Shown one piece after another: positions 35,003 through 44,034 of a stretch of 64,000 nt of DNA. How positions within the stretch are numbered: position 1 is the stretch's first letter; each line of letters starts with the position of its first letter. The notes beneath the pieces are model-generated. The model was not told the DNA's origin. It saw nothing but the letters and a program-made list of their open reading frames with translations, and made no database searches. Made by a program: the position numbers and the translations under genes. The stretch is from Faecalicatena_A orotica (GTDB taxonomy: Bacteria; Bacillota; Clostridia; Lachnospirales; Lachnospiraceae). Where the stretch lies: assembly GCF_040545875.1 (NCBI RefSeq), contig NZ_JBEPMR010000003.1, one strand, 5' to 3'.

Positions 35003-36145
35003 CTACTGATATTTATTAGGCTGTAAACCTACATTGAGTACAAAACCAATTCCCATATAGAAACAGACAACAGACGTCATCCCGTAACTGACAAAAGGCA
35101 GGGAAATACCTGTATTCGGAAAAATCTGTGTAGCCACACTGATATTGATAAAAGTCTGTACCCCTATCAGTGTGGCAACCCCGCCGCATATCAGGCGCCC
35201 TCCGGTGTCTTTGGCCTTTACTCCTATTAGAATACATTCTATCACAATTAATAATAACAAAATTATGACGACACAACAACCCACAAATCCTAATTCTTCT
35301 CCGATAATCGCAAAAATAAAGTCTGTCTGGGGTTCGGAGATGAAATTTCCGTTTTTAACGGAGGTAGTCGTATTACTGTTGTACCCTTTTCCTGTCAGCT
35401 GCCCGGATCCAATGGCCATAACCGAATTAATCTGCTGGTAGGCTTCATCCGTGGCATACTTCTCCGGTTCCAGCCATGCAAGGATACGCTTCTGCTGGTA
35501 ATCCTTCAAAAACGGCTGGTTGGGCTGCACGACAATACTTAAAAACAAGGCGGCAGTCGGAATTACAATAGCCAGTACAGTCCCAATGAACTTATAGCTT
35601 AACCCTGCCAGAAACAAAATGATGCAGAACAGTATGGCAAGGCAGATCGTATTGGACAGGTTAGGCTGCTTGTAGATTAGTATCAGCGACGGCAGCAGCA
35701 GGGCGACCGCCTGTATAATGGTCTTTTTATTGTTAATCGCCTGTTCCCGGTCCATATAGAACTTTGCGTAGAACAGGATCATAATGATCTTAGTCAGGTC
35801 GGATGGCTGAAATTGCACAAATCCCAGATTCAGCCATCTCGTTGCTCCATTTACTTCTTCACCGAAAAAATGCACGGCCAGAAGCAGGACGATATTTAAT
35901 CCGTACAAGGGCCAGTACCAGTTCATTACCCATTTGTAATCAATAAGTGAGATGACAACCATAGCAATCGTGCCGAGTATGACTCCGAGTGCCTGCTTCC
36001 CCTGTACAGACGCCTGTGCACTTCCCACTACAAAAATTCCAATGATGGAGATCGCAGTTACAAGTGCAACGAGGCTGAATTTATAATCTCTTAAGTGATA
36101 CCTTTGTTTGATATTCAGAAAATGAAGTTTCAATTGAAGTTTCAA
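35003..36145 (-). CDS. rodA: Rod-shape SEDS glycosyltransferase RodA/FtsW family
   Basis: The 380-residue membrane protein with about ten helices belongs to the SEDS family, which polymerises lipid II. The position beside mreBCD and PBP2 favours RodA over FtsW. Marks include FQPSDLTKI, SEPQTDFIFAIIGEELGFVG and the C-terminal PNTGISLPFVSYG. The start is a TTG seven bases after GGAG and overlaps the minE stop (TTGA), so the two are translationally coupled. Confidence 0.93.
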   Translation of the reverse strand: MKLQLKLHFLNIKQRYHLRDYKFSLVALVTAISIIGIFVVGSAQASVQGKQALGVILGTIAMVVISLIDYKWVMNWYWPLYGLNIVLLLAVHFFGEEVNGATRWLNLGFVQFQPSDLTKIIMILFYAKFYMDREQAINNKKTIIQAVALLLPSLILIYKQPNLSNTICLAILFCIILFLAGLSYKFIGTVLAIVIPTAALFLSIVVQPNQPFLKDYQQKRILAWLEPEKYATDEAYQQINSVMAIGSGQLTGKGYNSNTTTSVKNGNFISEPQTDFIFAIIGEELGFVGCCVVIILLLLIVIECILIGVKAKDTGGRLICGGVATLIGVQTFINISVATQIFPNTGISLPFVSYGMTSVVCFYMGIGFVLNVGLQPNKYQ

Positions 36146-36351
36146 TAGTTTTCTCCTGTTATCTTTATATGTATATCTGAATGTGTTATCTTTATGTGGA
36201 AATCTTCGGGCTTAACCTCCAGGTATTTTGATACCGTGTGGTATATATCTGAAGAGAACTTTTCAGCCGTCTCGGGTGTACACTGCATTCTGTCTGCCAT
36301 AAGCAGAGTTTTCAATCTTTCTTTTGCAACGTGAACAGAAGGTACACTCAT
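36142..36351 (-). CDS. minE: Cell division topological specificity factor MinE
   Basis: The 69-residue protein resembles MinE: an N-terminal helix (KERLKTLLMADR) that contacts MinD and a C-terminal beta region (DFHIKITHSDIHIKIT). It is shorter than the E. coli protein (88 residues). It follows minD and its start has a clear AGGAGGG; a longer frame begins inside minD without support. MinE drives MinCD away from midcell. Confidence 0.85.
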   Translation of the reverse strand: MSVPSVHVAKERLKTLLMADRMQCTPETAEKFSSDIYHTVSKYLEVKPEDFHIKITHSDIHIKITGENY

Positions 36352-36364
36352 ATAAGTTTCCCTC

Positions 36365-37156
36365 CTAATTCTTTTTAAATAGGCTGGAGAACTTTGCAAA
36401 GAATCCTTCCGGCTTGCTAAAATCTGTGATCGGGATGTCATCACCTAAGATTCTTCTGCATACATTTAAATATGCCTGTCCGGACATACAGTCTGTGCCG
36501 ACGATTGGTTCACCCTGATTCGTTGCGATGACTACCTGCTCATCATCCGGAATGACGCCAAGCAGGTTAATCGCGAGAATTTCCGTGACATCCTCCACAG
36601 ACATCATGTCCCCCCGCTTTACCATGTCCACCCTGAGGCGGTTAATAATCAGGTCGTTATTCTTGATGCCGTGTGTCTCTAAAAGTCCGATGATGCGGTC
36701 TGCATCACGGATGGCTGATACTTCCGGTGTCGTAACGATGATGGCCCTGTCTGCCCCGGCGACCGCATTCTCGAATCCCTGTTCGATACCGGCCGGACAG
36801 TCCAGAAGTATGTAATCAAATTCATCTTTCAGATCCGCGATGAGCTTGCGCATCTGTTCCGGAGAAACGGCTGTCTTGTCCTTCGTCTGTGCAGACGGGA
36901 GCAGGTATAATTCAGGAAACCTTTTATCTTTGATCAGCGCCTGTTTCAAGCGGCAGCTGCCTTCTATCACATCAACCAGATTATAGACGATCCGGTTTTC
37001 CAGTCCCATGACAACATCCAGGTTACGAAGCCCTAAGTCTGTGTCAATGACGATTACCTTCTTGTCCATCTGCGATAAACCGATTCCTATATTTGCTGTC
37101 GTAGTCGTCTTCCCGACTCCGCCTTTTCCCGATGTAATGACAATAACTTCTCCCAT
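36365..37156 (-). CDS. minD: Septum site-determining ATPase MinD
   Basis: The 263-residue ATPase has the deviant Walker A GKGGVGKTTT at the N terminus, VIDTDLGLRNLDVVMG, and a C-terminal amphipathic membrane helix (FFAKFSSLFKK). It binds the membrane with ATP and recruits MinC. GGAGGAAG precedes the start. It is 35 bases after minC. Confidence 0.97.
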   Translation of the reverse strand: MGEVIVITSGKGGVGKTTTTANIGIGLSQMDKKVIVIDTDLGLRNLDVVMGLENRIVYNLVDVIEGSCRLKQALIKDKRFPELYLLPSAQTKDKTAVSPEQMRKLIADLKDEFDYILLDCPAGIEQGFENAVAGADRAIIVTTPEVSAIRDADRIIGLLETHGIKNNDLIINRLRVDMVKRGDMMSVEDVTEILAINLLGVIPDDEQVVIATNQGEPIVGTDCMSGQAYLNVCRRILGDDIPITDFSKPEGFFAKFSSLFKKN

Positions 37157-37191
37157 GTTTTTCTTCCTCCTACAACTTCTTATTCTAAAGA

Positions 37192-37836
37192 TTAGTCTAC
37201 AAGCGGATCCAGATAGATCCGGCGTCCGTCTACAACGGCTATCTTAGGCCCCCTGATATTGAGGCTTTCCTGATAGATCACCTGACGTTTTGCTTCGATG
37301 TCGCCAATTCGAAGTTGTTTGGGCTGCATGGAAAGGGCTACGATAAACGCGTCCCTGTTCCCTGACGCACCCGCATGGACGGAACCTGACAGAGAACCAA
37401 CAATGACAACATTTCCTTTGGCAATCACCCTGGCGCCGAGCTCCACATCACCCAGTATGATGATACTTGAATCGGATTCCAGCACTTGTCTTTTGCTTAA
37501 TGTACCTCTGTAGAACTGCCCTTCCCGTTTCTGGATATTGGTGAGCGTATTTTCCACAATGCTTTTGTATGTCATCTCATTGGTTTCATCGCGGTCTATG
37601 ATACATACGATATCAATTCCCGTGATTTCAGCAATCAGGCCCAGAATTGTCTGTTCTTCCTGGTCAGACAGCTTACGGTCTAAAAACGTAACTGCCATCT
37701 TCGCCCCCTCAAAGAATTTTGCAGAATCTTTGAATTTGGCGGCGACACTTTCCAGAAGTACCTCAAAGGATACCTCCGGATTCAGGTGAACTTCGATACC
37801 ATACCGGTTGCTTTTAATTGTTACCAGCCTGTCCAT
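37192..37836 (-). CDS. minC: Septum site-determining protein MinC
   Basis: The 214-residue FtsZ inhibitor has an N-terminal domain and the right-handed beta-helix C-terminal domain (YRGTLSKRQVLESDSSIIIL, IIGDVELGARV-like, AKGNVVIVGSLSGSVHAG) that binds MinD. It lies 40 bases after the PBP2 gene in the mre-pbp2-min-rodA block. Confidence 0.94.
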   Translation of the reverse strand: MDRLVTIKSNRYGIEVHLNPEVSFEVLLESVAAKFKDSAKFFEGAKMAVTFLDRKLSDQEEQTILGLIAEITGIDIVCIIDRDETNEMTYKSIVENTLTNIQKREGQFYRGTLSKRQVLESDSSIIILGDVELGARVIAKGNVVIVGSLSGSVHAGASGNRDAFIVALSMQPKQLRIGDIEAKRQVIYQESLNIRGPKIAVVDGRRIYLDPLVD

Positions 37837-37876
37837 GTATATTCACATCCTTTATAAATAGTTCAGCCAGCAGGTA

Positions 37877-40738
37877 TTAGTCACCTGCAATCGCTGTGCC
37901 AAGCTGTGCAGCAGAACCTGTGATTAATTCGTCTTTGTCGGCAAGCTTGAAGTTTGCCCTTACGATATCTCTGCCTATTTCTGCGGCATAGGATGAGCTG
38001 TAACCGTTTGCAATACGCACTGCCACTGCAATCTCGGGATCCTCTGCCGGTGCAAATCCAACAAACAGGCCGTGGTCCGGATGTACTGCACTCTGCTGTG
38101 CCGTACCGGTCTTGCCGGCCATCTGGATCCCCAAATTTGTAAAGCTTGGATTATTTGCTACCATGGCGATCATACCCTGGTGCACCAGATCCCATGTCTC
38201 TGCGCTTACATTCTCTATCTTATTGGCGGCAACAGGTTCGTACTGCTTGATAATCTTGCCGTTTACATCCGTAGTCTTGTTCAGAAGCGTCAGGTTGTAT
38301 ACCGTGCCTTTGTTTGCCACTGTCGAAACATAACGGTTGAGCTGGCTGACTGTAAAGTTATTCGTACCCTGTCCGATCGCACTCTGTACGGCATATTCAT
38401 CCGAAATCTGCGGTTCTGACTCCGGAATCTCGATCCCGGACTTTTCACCAAGGCCGAATTCCTTCGCATATTTGGCAAGCTTCTCGATTCCGGCGTCGCT
38501 GTCATAGTTCCCCTCTGCGTCAAGGCCAAGGTCATAGCCGACTTCATAGAAGAAGACATTGCAGGATTCATTCAGCGCACCGACCACATCCAGCCCCCCG
38601 TGCCCATATTGGTTCCAGCATTTCGGGCTTGGAGTAACCTTGTCGAATTCACCTGTACAGTTAATGAAAGACTCTCTGTTTATGACCCCTTCTGTCAGGC
38701 CTGCCACCGCAGAAACCATCTTGTAGGTAGAACCGGGCGCCGTTGTCTCCTGTGTGGCATTATTGTAAAACGGACGGGACAGCCCGGTTACCAGCTGATT
38801 ATAGTAACTGGAATCCATTGTGTTTGCAAGCCTGTTATTGTCATATCCGGGATAGGATACGCAGGCCAGTACTTCCCCGGTATCCGGGTCACTGACCACG
38901 GCAGAGCCTGTACAAGGTTCCAGCGCCAGCTGTCCCGGTGTAATCTCAAGACTCTGTATTTTCTGGTACAGCCATGTGTAGGAATCTACACTGCCATCAG
39001 TCAGACCCTTGTAAGCCCCCTCATCCATAGGCAGGACTCCCTGCTCATATACCATGGCGCAAATCTGTCCGCCACTGATACCCCCTGATTTTATAAGATA
39101 TTTGTAGAGAAGTTTGTCGAAATTAACATCCGAATCTAAATAATTTTGTAAAAATGTTAAAATTCCCTGGTAAATTTCGGCGGAATCAGAGTATTTCTCT
39201 TCTGAAATGTAATCAGAGAGTTTGGAAGTATCGATCCAGTTCTTGGAAATCGCGTAATTCAGGTACTTATTGATACTGATTGTTTCATCCTTAGTCCACT
39301 GTTTGTAGACTTCGTCATTCGTGTCAATGGCATCCGGCATCAGGATTCCGGTATCGGTCTGGAGCACATTGATGGAAATGTAGTCCATGAATGCCTTCAT
39401 CTCATCTGACAGCGACTCATAAGAGCCGGCCTTGCTGTTGTTCATTTCATTGATGATCTCCGTGATTGCGGACTTCTTCCTCTCCGTGAAAGTGCTGTAT
39501 ACCTGTTTCTCCACCGGTTTCGCATCGTCCGCGCCGAAATGGCTCTCATCAATGATCTCGTTGGCAATAAAAGAATTATAGGCGTCGTCGACCGGGATGA
39601 TGATCTCACTTGCATCGGACGTCTTACTCGGGTCATAATTCATGACATTGCGAAGCTTTGCGAGGACGATTCCAGCCAGTTTCTCTTCCAGAAGCTGGTA
39701 GGTCTGCTCCTGCAGGTCTTTATCAATAGTCAGGTAGACATCATTGCCCGCCTCAGGCTCTTTATTGCTGACAGTATCCGTTACCTTTCCGACACTGTCC
39801 ACATAATACTGTGTCTCACCTTTTGTCCCCTGAAGGACCTCATCCATCGTCTGTTCCAGTCCGGCTTTTCCGACAATATCCGTCTGGGAGTACTTTTCTT
39901 TCTGGTCTTTGTCCAGTTTGTTGTATTCTTCCTGTGAGATCTTGCCCGTATAACCGATGATGGAGGCAAAATACTTGCTGTCCGTGTAACGGCGCATGGA
40001 ATCGGCCACGACATCGACTCCCTCGAGCCTGTCCATATTCTCCATAATCGCAGCAACCGTTTCATCACTGACATCGGTCGCAAGTGTAGTCGGGATGAAT
40101 TTCTGGAAACTGTTAAGGCCTATGGCATATCTGAGATTTACCATCTTCAGGATATATGGCTTCTCCAGTTTTTTCACGTCCAGCCCGTAACCGTAAGTCT
40201 TGTCTGTACACAGATAATTGATGATGTCTTCCGCACTGGATGCGCGCTGTTTTTCCGTCAGCTCATCAATGGTCTTCAGGCCATATACGTCGGCGATAAA
40301 ACGCAGTTTGAGCGTTTCGTTCGTCTGTGAGAATTCATAATTTCCCGCAGAATCCAGAACTACACCGAAATCACTGATTACAGAATCTCCGTTTGATTCC
40401 ACGATGGTTATAATCTCATCCAGAATGCCGTTAATGATCTCGTTCTTTTCTTTTCTTGTATCGGCCGTTATGTTATCTTCTATAGTCACGGTATAAGCCA
40501 GCTCATTATAAGCCAGCAGGTTCCCGTTACGGTCATAAATTTTCCCGCGTGTTCCGGCGGTTTCTCTTGTTTTTCGAATCTGCAGCTTATAGTTGTCCAG
40601 ATAATCCTGCCCCTTTACGATCTGCAGGTAAAATACCCGGTTGATCAGTACTGCAAACATAACGCAGAACACAAGGATTAAAACAAAAAGCCGTGATTTT
40701 ACGATTCGATATACTGCATCTTTCATTCGCTCAAACAA
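37877..40738 (-). CDS. mrdA: Elongasome transpeptidase PBP2 (long form)
   Basis: This class B penicillin-binding protein crosslinks peptidoglycan with RodA during elongation. A membrane helix lies near the N terminus and the dimerisation domain starts at RKTRETAGTRGKIYDRNGN. The catalytic motifs are STYK (about 674) and GKTGTAQQ (about 878). The protein is about 950 residues, against 600-700 in most PBP2 proteins. About 260 residues of mostly charged, helical sequence separate YLTIDKDLQEQTYQLLEEKL (about 340) from GSAVVSDPDTGEVLACVSYP (about 612). The start is uncertain: a GTG at 40750 sits on the ribosome site, so TTG at 40738 or ATG at 40726 is more likely. Confidence 0.92.
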   Translation of the reverse strand: MFERMKDAVYRIVKSRLFVLILVFCVMFAVLINRVFYLQIVKGQDYLDNYKLQIRKTRETAGTRGKIYDRNGNLLAYNELAYTVTIEDNITADTRKEKNEIINGILDEIITIVESNGDSVISDFGVVLDSAGNYEFSQTNETLKLRFIADVYGLKTIDELTEKQRASSAEDIINYLCTDKTYGYGLDVKKLEKPYILKMVNLRYAIGLNSFQKFIPTTLATDVSDETVAAIMENMDRLEGVDVVADSMRRYTDSKYFASIIGYTGKISQEEYNKLDKDQKEKYSQTDIVGKAGLEQTMDEVLQGTKGETQYYVDSVGKVTDTVSNKEPEAGNDVYLTIDKDLQEQTYQLLEEKLAGIVLAKLRNVMNYDPSKTSDASEIIIPVDDAYNSFIANEIIDESHFGADDAKPVEKQVYSTFTERKKSAITEIINEMNNSKAGSYESLSDEMKAFMDYISINVLQTDTGILMPDAIDTNDEVYKQWTKDETISINKYLNYAISKNWIDTSKLSDYISEEKYSDSAEIYQGILTFLQNYLDSDVNFDKLLYKYLIKSGGISGGQICAMVYEQGVLPMDEGAYKGLTDGSVDSYTWLYQKIQSLEITPGQLALEPCTGSAVVSDPDTGEVLACVSYPGYDNNRLANTMDSSYYNQLVTGLSRPFYNNATQETTAPGSTYKMVSAVAGLTEGVINRESFINCTGEFDKVTPSPKCWNQYGHGGLDVVGALNESCNVFFYEVGYDLGLDAEGNYDSDAGIEKLAKYAKEFGLGEKSGIEIPESEPQISDEYAVQSAIGQGTNNFTVSQLNRYVSTVANKGTVYNLTLLNKTTDVNGKIIKQYEPVAANKIENVSAETWDLVHQGMIAMVANNPSFTNLGIQMAGKTGTAQQSAVHPDHGLFVGFAPAEDPEIAVAVRIANGYSSSYAAEIGRDIVRANFKLADKDELITGSAAQLGTAIAGD

Positions 40739-41264
40739 ATTTACTTGCACTCCTTTTTTCTTCTGCTTCCAGTTTATGGTTCAAAAATAGAATCAGTGGA
40801 TACAATCCGAGGGCGATCACAATTGTGTAGATCAGTTCAGGGATGATATTATGACTCAGGTAATAGATAAAATTAAACTCACTGCGCAGCATGAACATCA
40901 AAAGATAGATGACCAGCCCGTAAAGGAACTCACTTGCTGCAATCAGGACCAGCGGCAGTTTGATGTCTTCGTCGTAGTACACCTGCTGGAACAGGCTGTT
41001 GCCAAATCCGATCAGCAGATAGATCAGGGCATAAAAGCCAAGGATAGATCCAAACTGTATATCAATCATCAGGCCGGAGAAAAAACCTGCCAGCATTCCT
41101 TCTTTTGGACCTCTCATAAAGCCGAATGCCGCGGTAACGATAATCATGAGGTTGGGCTTTATGGATGCAAGTGCCAGATGAGGAAACAGGGTGCACTGAA
41201 GCAGGTAGCATATAATTACGATCGCCGCAGTCACACCGATTCTTTTCGCCTTCATTTTTTTCAC
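40731..41264 (-). CDS. mreD: Rod-shape determining protein MreD
   Basis: The 177-residue protein has about five membrane helices and the MreD-type opening (LLQCTLFPHLALASIKPNLMI-like, RGPKEGMLAGFFSGLMIDI). It joins MreB filaments to the RodA-PBP2 synthase. The start is GTG, eleven bases after AGGAG. It overlaps the PBP2 gene start by a few bases. Confidence 0.92.
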   Translation of the reverse strand: MKKMKAKRIGVTAAIVIICYLLQCTLFPHLALASIKPNLMIIVTAAFGFMRGPKEGMLAGFFSGLMIDIQFGSILGFYALIYLLIGFGNSLFQQVYYDEDIKLPLVLIAASEFLYGLVIYLLMFMLRSEFNFIYYLSHNIIPELIYTIVIALGLYPLILFLNHKLEAEEKRSASKFV

Positions 41265-41302
41265 AGGTTCGTATTCTCCTTTCTTTTTGGATTTCCGTAC
41301 AT

Positions 41303-42175
41303 TTACTTCCCTTTCTCGTCTTTGCCGGTCAGGTCGGCTTTGGTTGTTGTGATGACCAGTACTTCCTGCAGATTCTTAAAATCCACAACCGGGGTGATGT
41401 AACCAGAACGTGTCAGGTTGTTGGAATCTACGGAAATCTCGCTGATATAACCAATCAGGATGCCCTGCAGATATTTGTCACTGATGTGGGAGGTGACGAT
41501 CTGGTCCCCGACCTGCACCTTATTCTCATTATTCTCCATCTCTTCGAAACGGATCTTGCCTTCATTGATCAGGGACAGGTCCCCCCGGACCATACACCTG
41601 TCAGAGGAAGTAAGCGTCATTCCACTGACATTGCTCGAATCATCAATAATAGAGCGGACGGTTGACCATGTTGGCGCGACTTTCGTGACAATACCGACAA
41701 GGCCGCTCCCGGCCATGACATTCATATCAACCTTGATGCCGTCGCGGCTTCCTTTATCAATCGTAAATGTACTGAACCAGTTCCCGGAATCCTTACTGAT
41801 AACATGTGCACCTGTCTTTTCATAATCCGCATAGTTCTGGTCCAGCTTATATAAGGCCTGGAGCCTTTCCAGCTCATACTTTTCTTCCTGCAGGTTATTA
41901 TTCTCCGTGATCAGTTCATCCACCTTGGTCTGGAGTGCCTTGTTCTCCTTCCGGACTTCCTGCAGCGTATCAAAATTATCACTGATATCGCCGAGCCACG
42001 TGCCGACCTGGTTGATTCCCTTCTGCATCGGGATGATTGTTACACTGGCGATTCCATTGAAAGGGGCCGCTGCTTTGTCATAGAATAAGGACAGCACCAT
42101 CAAAAGGATGCAGAAAAGACTAAGTCCCACAAGGTAGTATTTACTTTTCGAAGAGGTTTGATTTTTCTTTTTCAT
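41303..42175 (-). CDS. mreC: Rod-shape determining protein MreC
   Basis: The 290-residue protein has one N-terminal membrane helix, a coiled coil (about 75-115) and the MreC beta domains (VISKDSGNWFSTFTIDKGSRDGI, GLVGIV, TSSDRCMVRG). It organises the elongasome outside the membrane. Its start lies one base after the mreB stop. Confidence 0.95.
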   Translation of the reverse strand: MKKKNQTSSKSKYYLVGLSLFCILLMVLSLFYDKAAAPFNGIASVTIIPMQKGINQVGTWLGDISDNFDTLQEVRKENKALQTKVDELITENNNLQEEKYELERLQALYKLDQNYADYEKTGAHVISKDSGNWFSTFTIDKGSRDGIKVDMNVMAGSGLVGIVTKVAPTWSTVRSIIDDSSNVSGMTLTSSDRCMVRGDLSLINEGKIRFEEMENNENKVQVGDQIVTSHISDKYLQGILIGYISEISVDSNNLTRSGYITPVVDFKNLQEVLVITTTKADLTGKDEKGK

Positions 42176-42176
42176 A

Positions 42177-43199
42177 TTATCTCAGCCACCTATAATCTTC
42201 ATCTAACATAGAATATGTTAACTTTTTATAATCTTTGTTCAATATAATCTGTTTGAGCCCTCTCACCGCACAAAGTTCAGGATCAGGCAGAGTCGTCACC
42301 TTAAGGCCGGTGCTTTCCTCCAGATATGTAGAAAGACCTTTCAGGCCTGCAAGCCCGCCGGTCAGGTAAATTCCTTTCTCGTCAATCCCCCTGCGTACAT
42401 CAGGCGGCGTACGGTCGAGCAGTGCTTTGATGGAACGCACACATTCTGCAAGCGGTTCCTTCATGGCAGCCCTAATGATGCCGATCGGGATATCCTCCTG
42501 CTGGGGGACCCCGGTGAGCAGGTTCCTTCCCGCCACCTTGAGGGTTGCATCGCCTTCCTGATCAAACACACCGAATTCCTTTCGCAGTGCCTCGGCCGTC
42601 AGGCGTCCGATCAGAAAGTCCAGATTGTGCCTGACAAGATTGGCGATCGCCGCATCCATATGGACCCCGCCTATCTTTATAAGCCGGTTCAGCACCATGC
42701 CGCCCGATGCCAGAACGGATAACTCTGTTGTCTCCCCGCCGAAATTAGCGATAAAGATCCCCTTTTCATTCCAGATATCAATCCCCATGCCCACGGCATC
42801 CGCTATCCCGCGTTCCACAATGCGGACCGATTTGGCCTTTGCCGTAGAATGGAAGACGAGGTCATAGAAGGCTTTCTTCTCTACTTCTGTCACATCCGTT
42901 GGAACGGCGATGACATATTCCGCCCCTCTTGAGAACTGGCGGTCCATGCCCAGCAGATTCTGAAGCAGGTACTGCATATCGTCAAAATGGGCTATCACAC
43001 CGTTCTTCATCGGAAAAACAACCTGTATATTGGCCGGCGCCTTTTCATACATCGCGAAAGCCTCATCCCCGACAGAAAAGATATATTTCTTATCCTGCAT
43101 CGCAATGACATTCTTTGCTTTCCATAATTTATCTTTCTTTTTATCAAACACCTTAATCTCATAAGTGCCGAGATCGAGGCCATACACATTCCTAGCCAT
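42177..43199 (-). CDS. mreB: Actin-like cell shape protein MreB
   Basis: The 340-residue actin homologue directs wall synthesis along the cylinder. It has the N-terminal phosphate loop (VYGLDLGTYEIKVFD), IVERGIADAVGMGID, IANFGGETTELSVLA, and LTGGLAGLKGLSTYLEEST in the second subdomain. The sequence is somewhat divergent (Mbl/MreBH-like). It heads mreBCD and follows radC, as in many Firmicutes. The ribosome site AAGGGG is 13 bases upstream, rather far. Confidence 0.94.
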   Translation of the reverse strand: MARNVYGLDLGTYEIKVFDKKKDKLWKAKNVIAMQDKKYIFSVGDEAFAMYEKAPANIQVVFPMKNGVIAHFDDMQYLLQNLLGMDRQFSRGAEYVIAVPTDVTEVEKKAFYDLVFHSTAKAKSVRIVERGIADAVGMGIDIWNEKGIFIANFGGETTELSVLASGGMVLNRLIKIGGVHMDAAIANLVRHNLDFLIGRLTAEALRKEFGVFDQEGDATLKVAGRNLLTGVPQQEDIPIGIIRAAMKEPLAECVRSIKALLDRTPPDVRRGIDEKGIYLTGGLAGLKGLSTYLEESTGLKVTTLPDPELCAVRGLKQIILNKDYKKLTYSMLDEDYRWLR

Positions 43200-43237
43200 G
43201 CTGTATTTTATCCCCTTTTATGTCACTTAGATCTGTC

Positions 43238-43933
43238 CTATATCAGCTTTTTTTCCCTCATGCTGACATAACAGTTATTTCCGATTATAATATGGTCCAA
43301 AAGTTCGATCCCGATCAGCATGCCTGCCTCCTGTATCCTCTTCGTAATCAGAATATCGTCTCTGCTTGGAGCCGGGTCGCCGCTTGGATGGTTATGGAGC
43401 AGAATGATAGAAACGGCATTCTTCTGAAGCGCCTCCACAAACAGTTCGCGTGGCGAAATCACAGCCGAATTGACGGTACCTTTGGAAATATTGGTCTCCC
43501 CAATGAGCCTTGTTTTCGTATTGAGCAGCAGAAGTTTCATGCTTTCCTGCCTGCCGTGCCTCATATCTTCCATATAATATTGTGCGATGGAAGACGGAGT
43601 GGAAAAATTAAGCCCTGTCTGTGCCGTGGCCTTGGAGAGTCTCTTTGCCAGCTCGGACAGACATAAGATCTGGACGGCCTTTACTTTGCCAATCCCCTTG
43701 ACCCGCAAAAGCTGTTCCAGTGTCCACTGATGGATATTTAAGATTCCTTCCTGAGAGAAAACCGGGTGGAGGAGCTTCTCTGCAAGACTTAAGGAAGTCT
43801 CTCCCCTTGTGCCGGTACGCAGCAAAACAGCCAGTAATTCAATATCCGTTAAATTACTCGCCCCAAACCTCGCGCACTTCTCGTAAGGCCTCTCTTCTTC
43901 CATCATCTCTTTCATTGTACTGTTCTCTTTCAT
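43238..43933 (-). CDS. radC: RadC-family JAB-domain protein
   Basis: The 231-residue protein has an N-terminal helix-hairpin-helix-like part (LLRVKGIGKVKAVQIL) and a JAB/MPN metal-binding domain with HNHPSGDPAPSRDD. Despite its name, RadC is not proven to act in DNA repair, and the substrate is unknown. Placement directly before mreB is conserved in Firmicutes. A weak GGGA ribosome site precedes the ATG. Confidence 0.95.
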   Translation of the reverse strand: MKENSTMKEMMEEERPYEKCARFGASNLTDIELLAVLLRTGTRGETSLSLAEKLLHPVFSQEGILNIHQWTLEQLLRVKGIGKVKAVQILCLSELAKRLSKATAQTGLNFSTPSSIAQYYMEDMRHGRQESMKLLLLNTKTRLIGETNISKGTVNSAVISPRELFVEALQKNAVSIILLHNHPSGDPAPSRDDILITKRIQEAGMLIGIELLDHIIIGNNCYVSMREKKLI

Positions 43934-43973
43934 TACATCATTCCCGACTGCGATGATTACAATACAATGACTT

Positions 43974-44002
43974 ATTTTAGCATAAATTAAAATTCATGTA
44001 TA
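43974..44002 (-). promoter_or_regulatory. Possible promoter before radC-mreBCD
   Basis: On the minus strand, TATACA (43997-44002) and TAAAAT (43974-43979) are 17 bases apart, about 41 bases upstream of radC. The match is moderate, but a 100-base gap follows the flavoprotein gene, which favours a new transcript here. Confidence 0.42.
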
Positions 44003-44034
44003 GGTCTGCATTCTTAAAATTTTGTGAAGACAGT

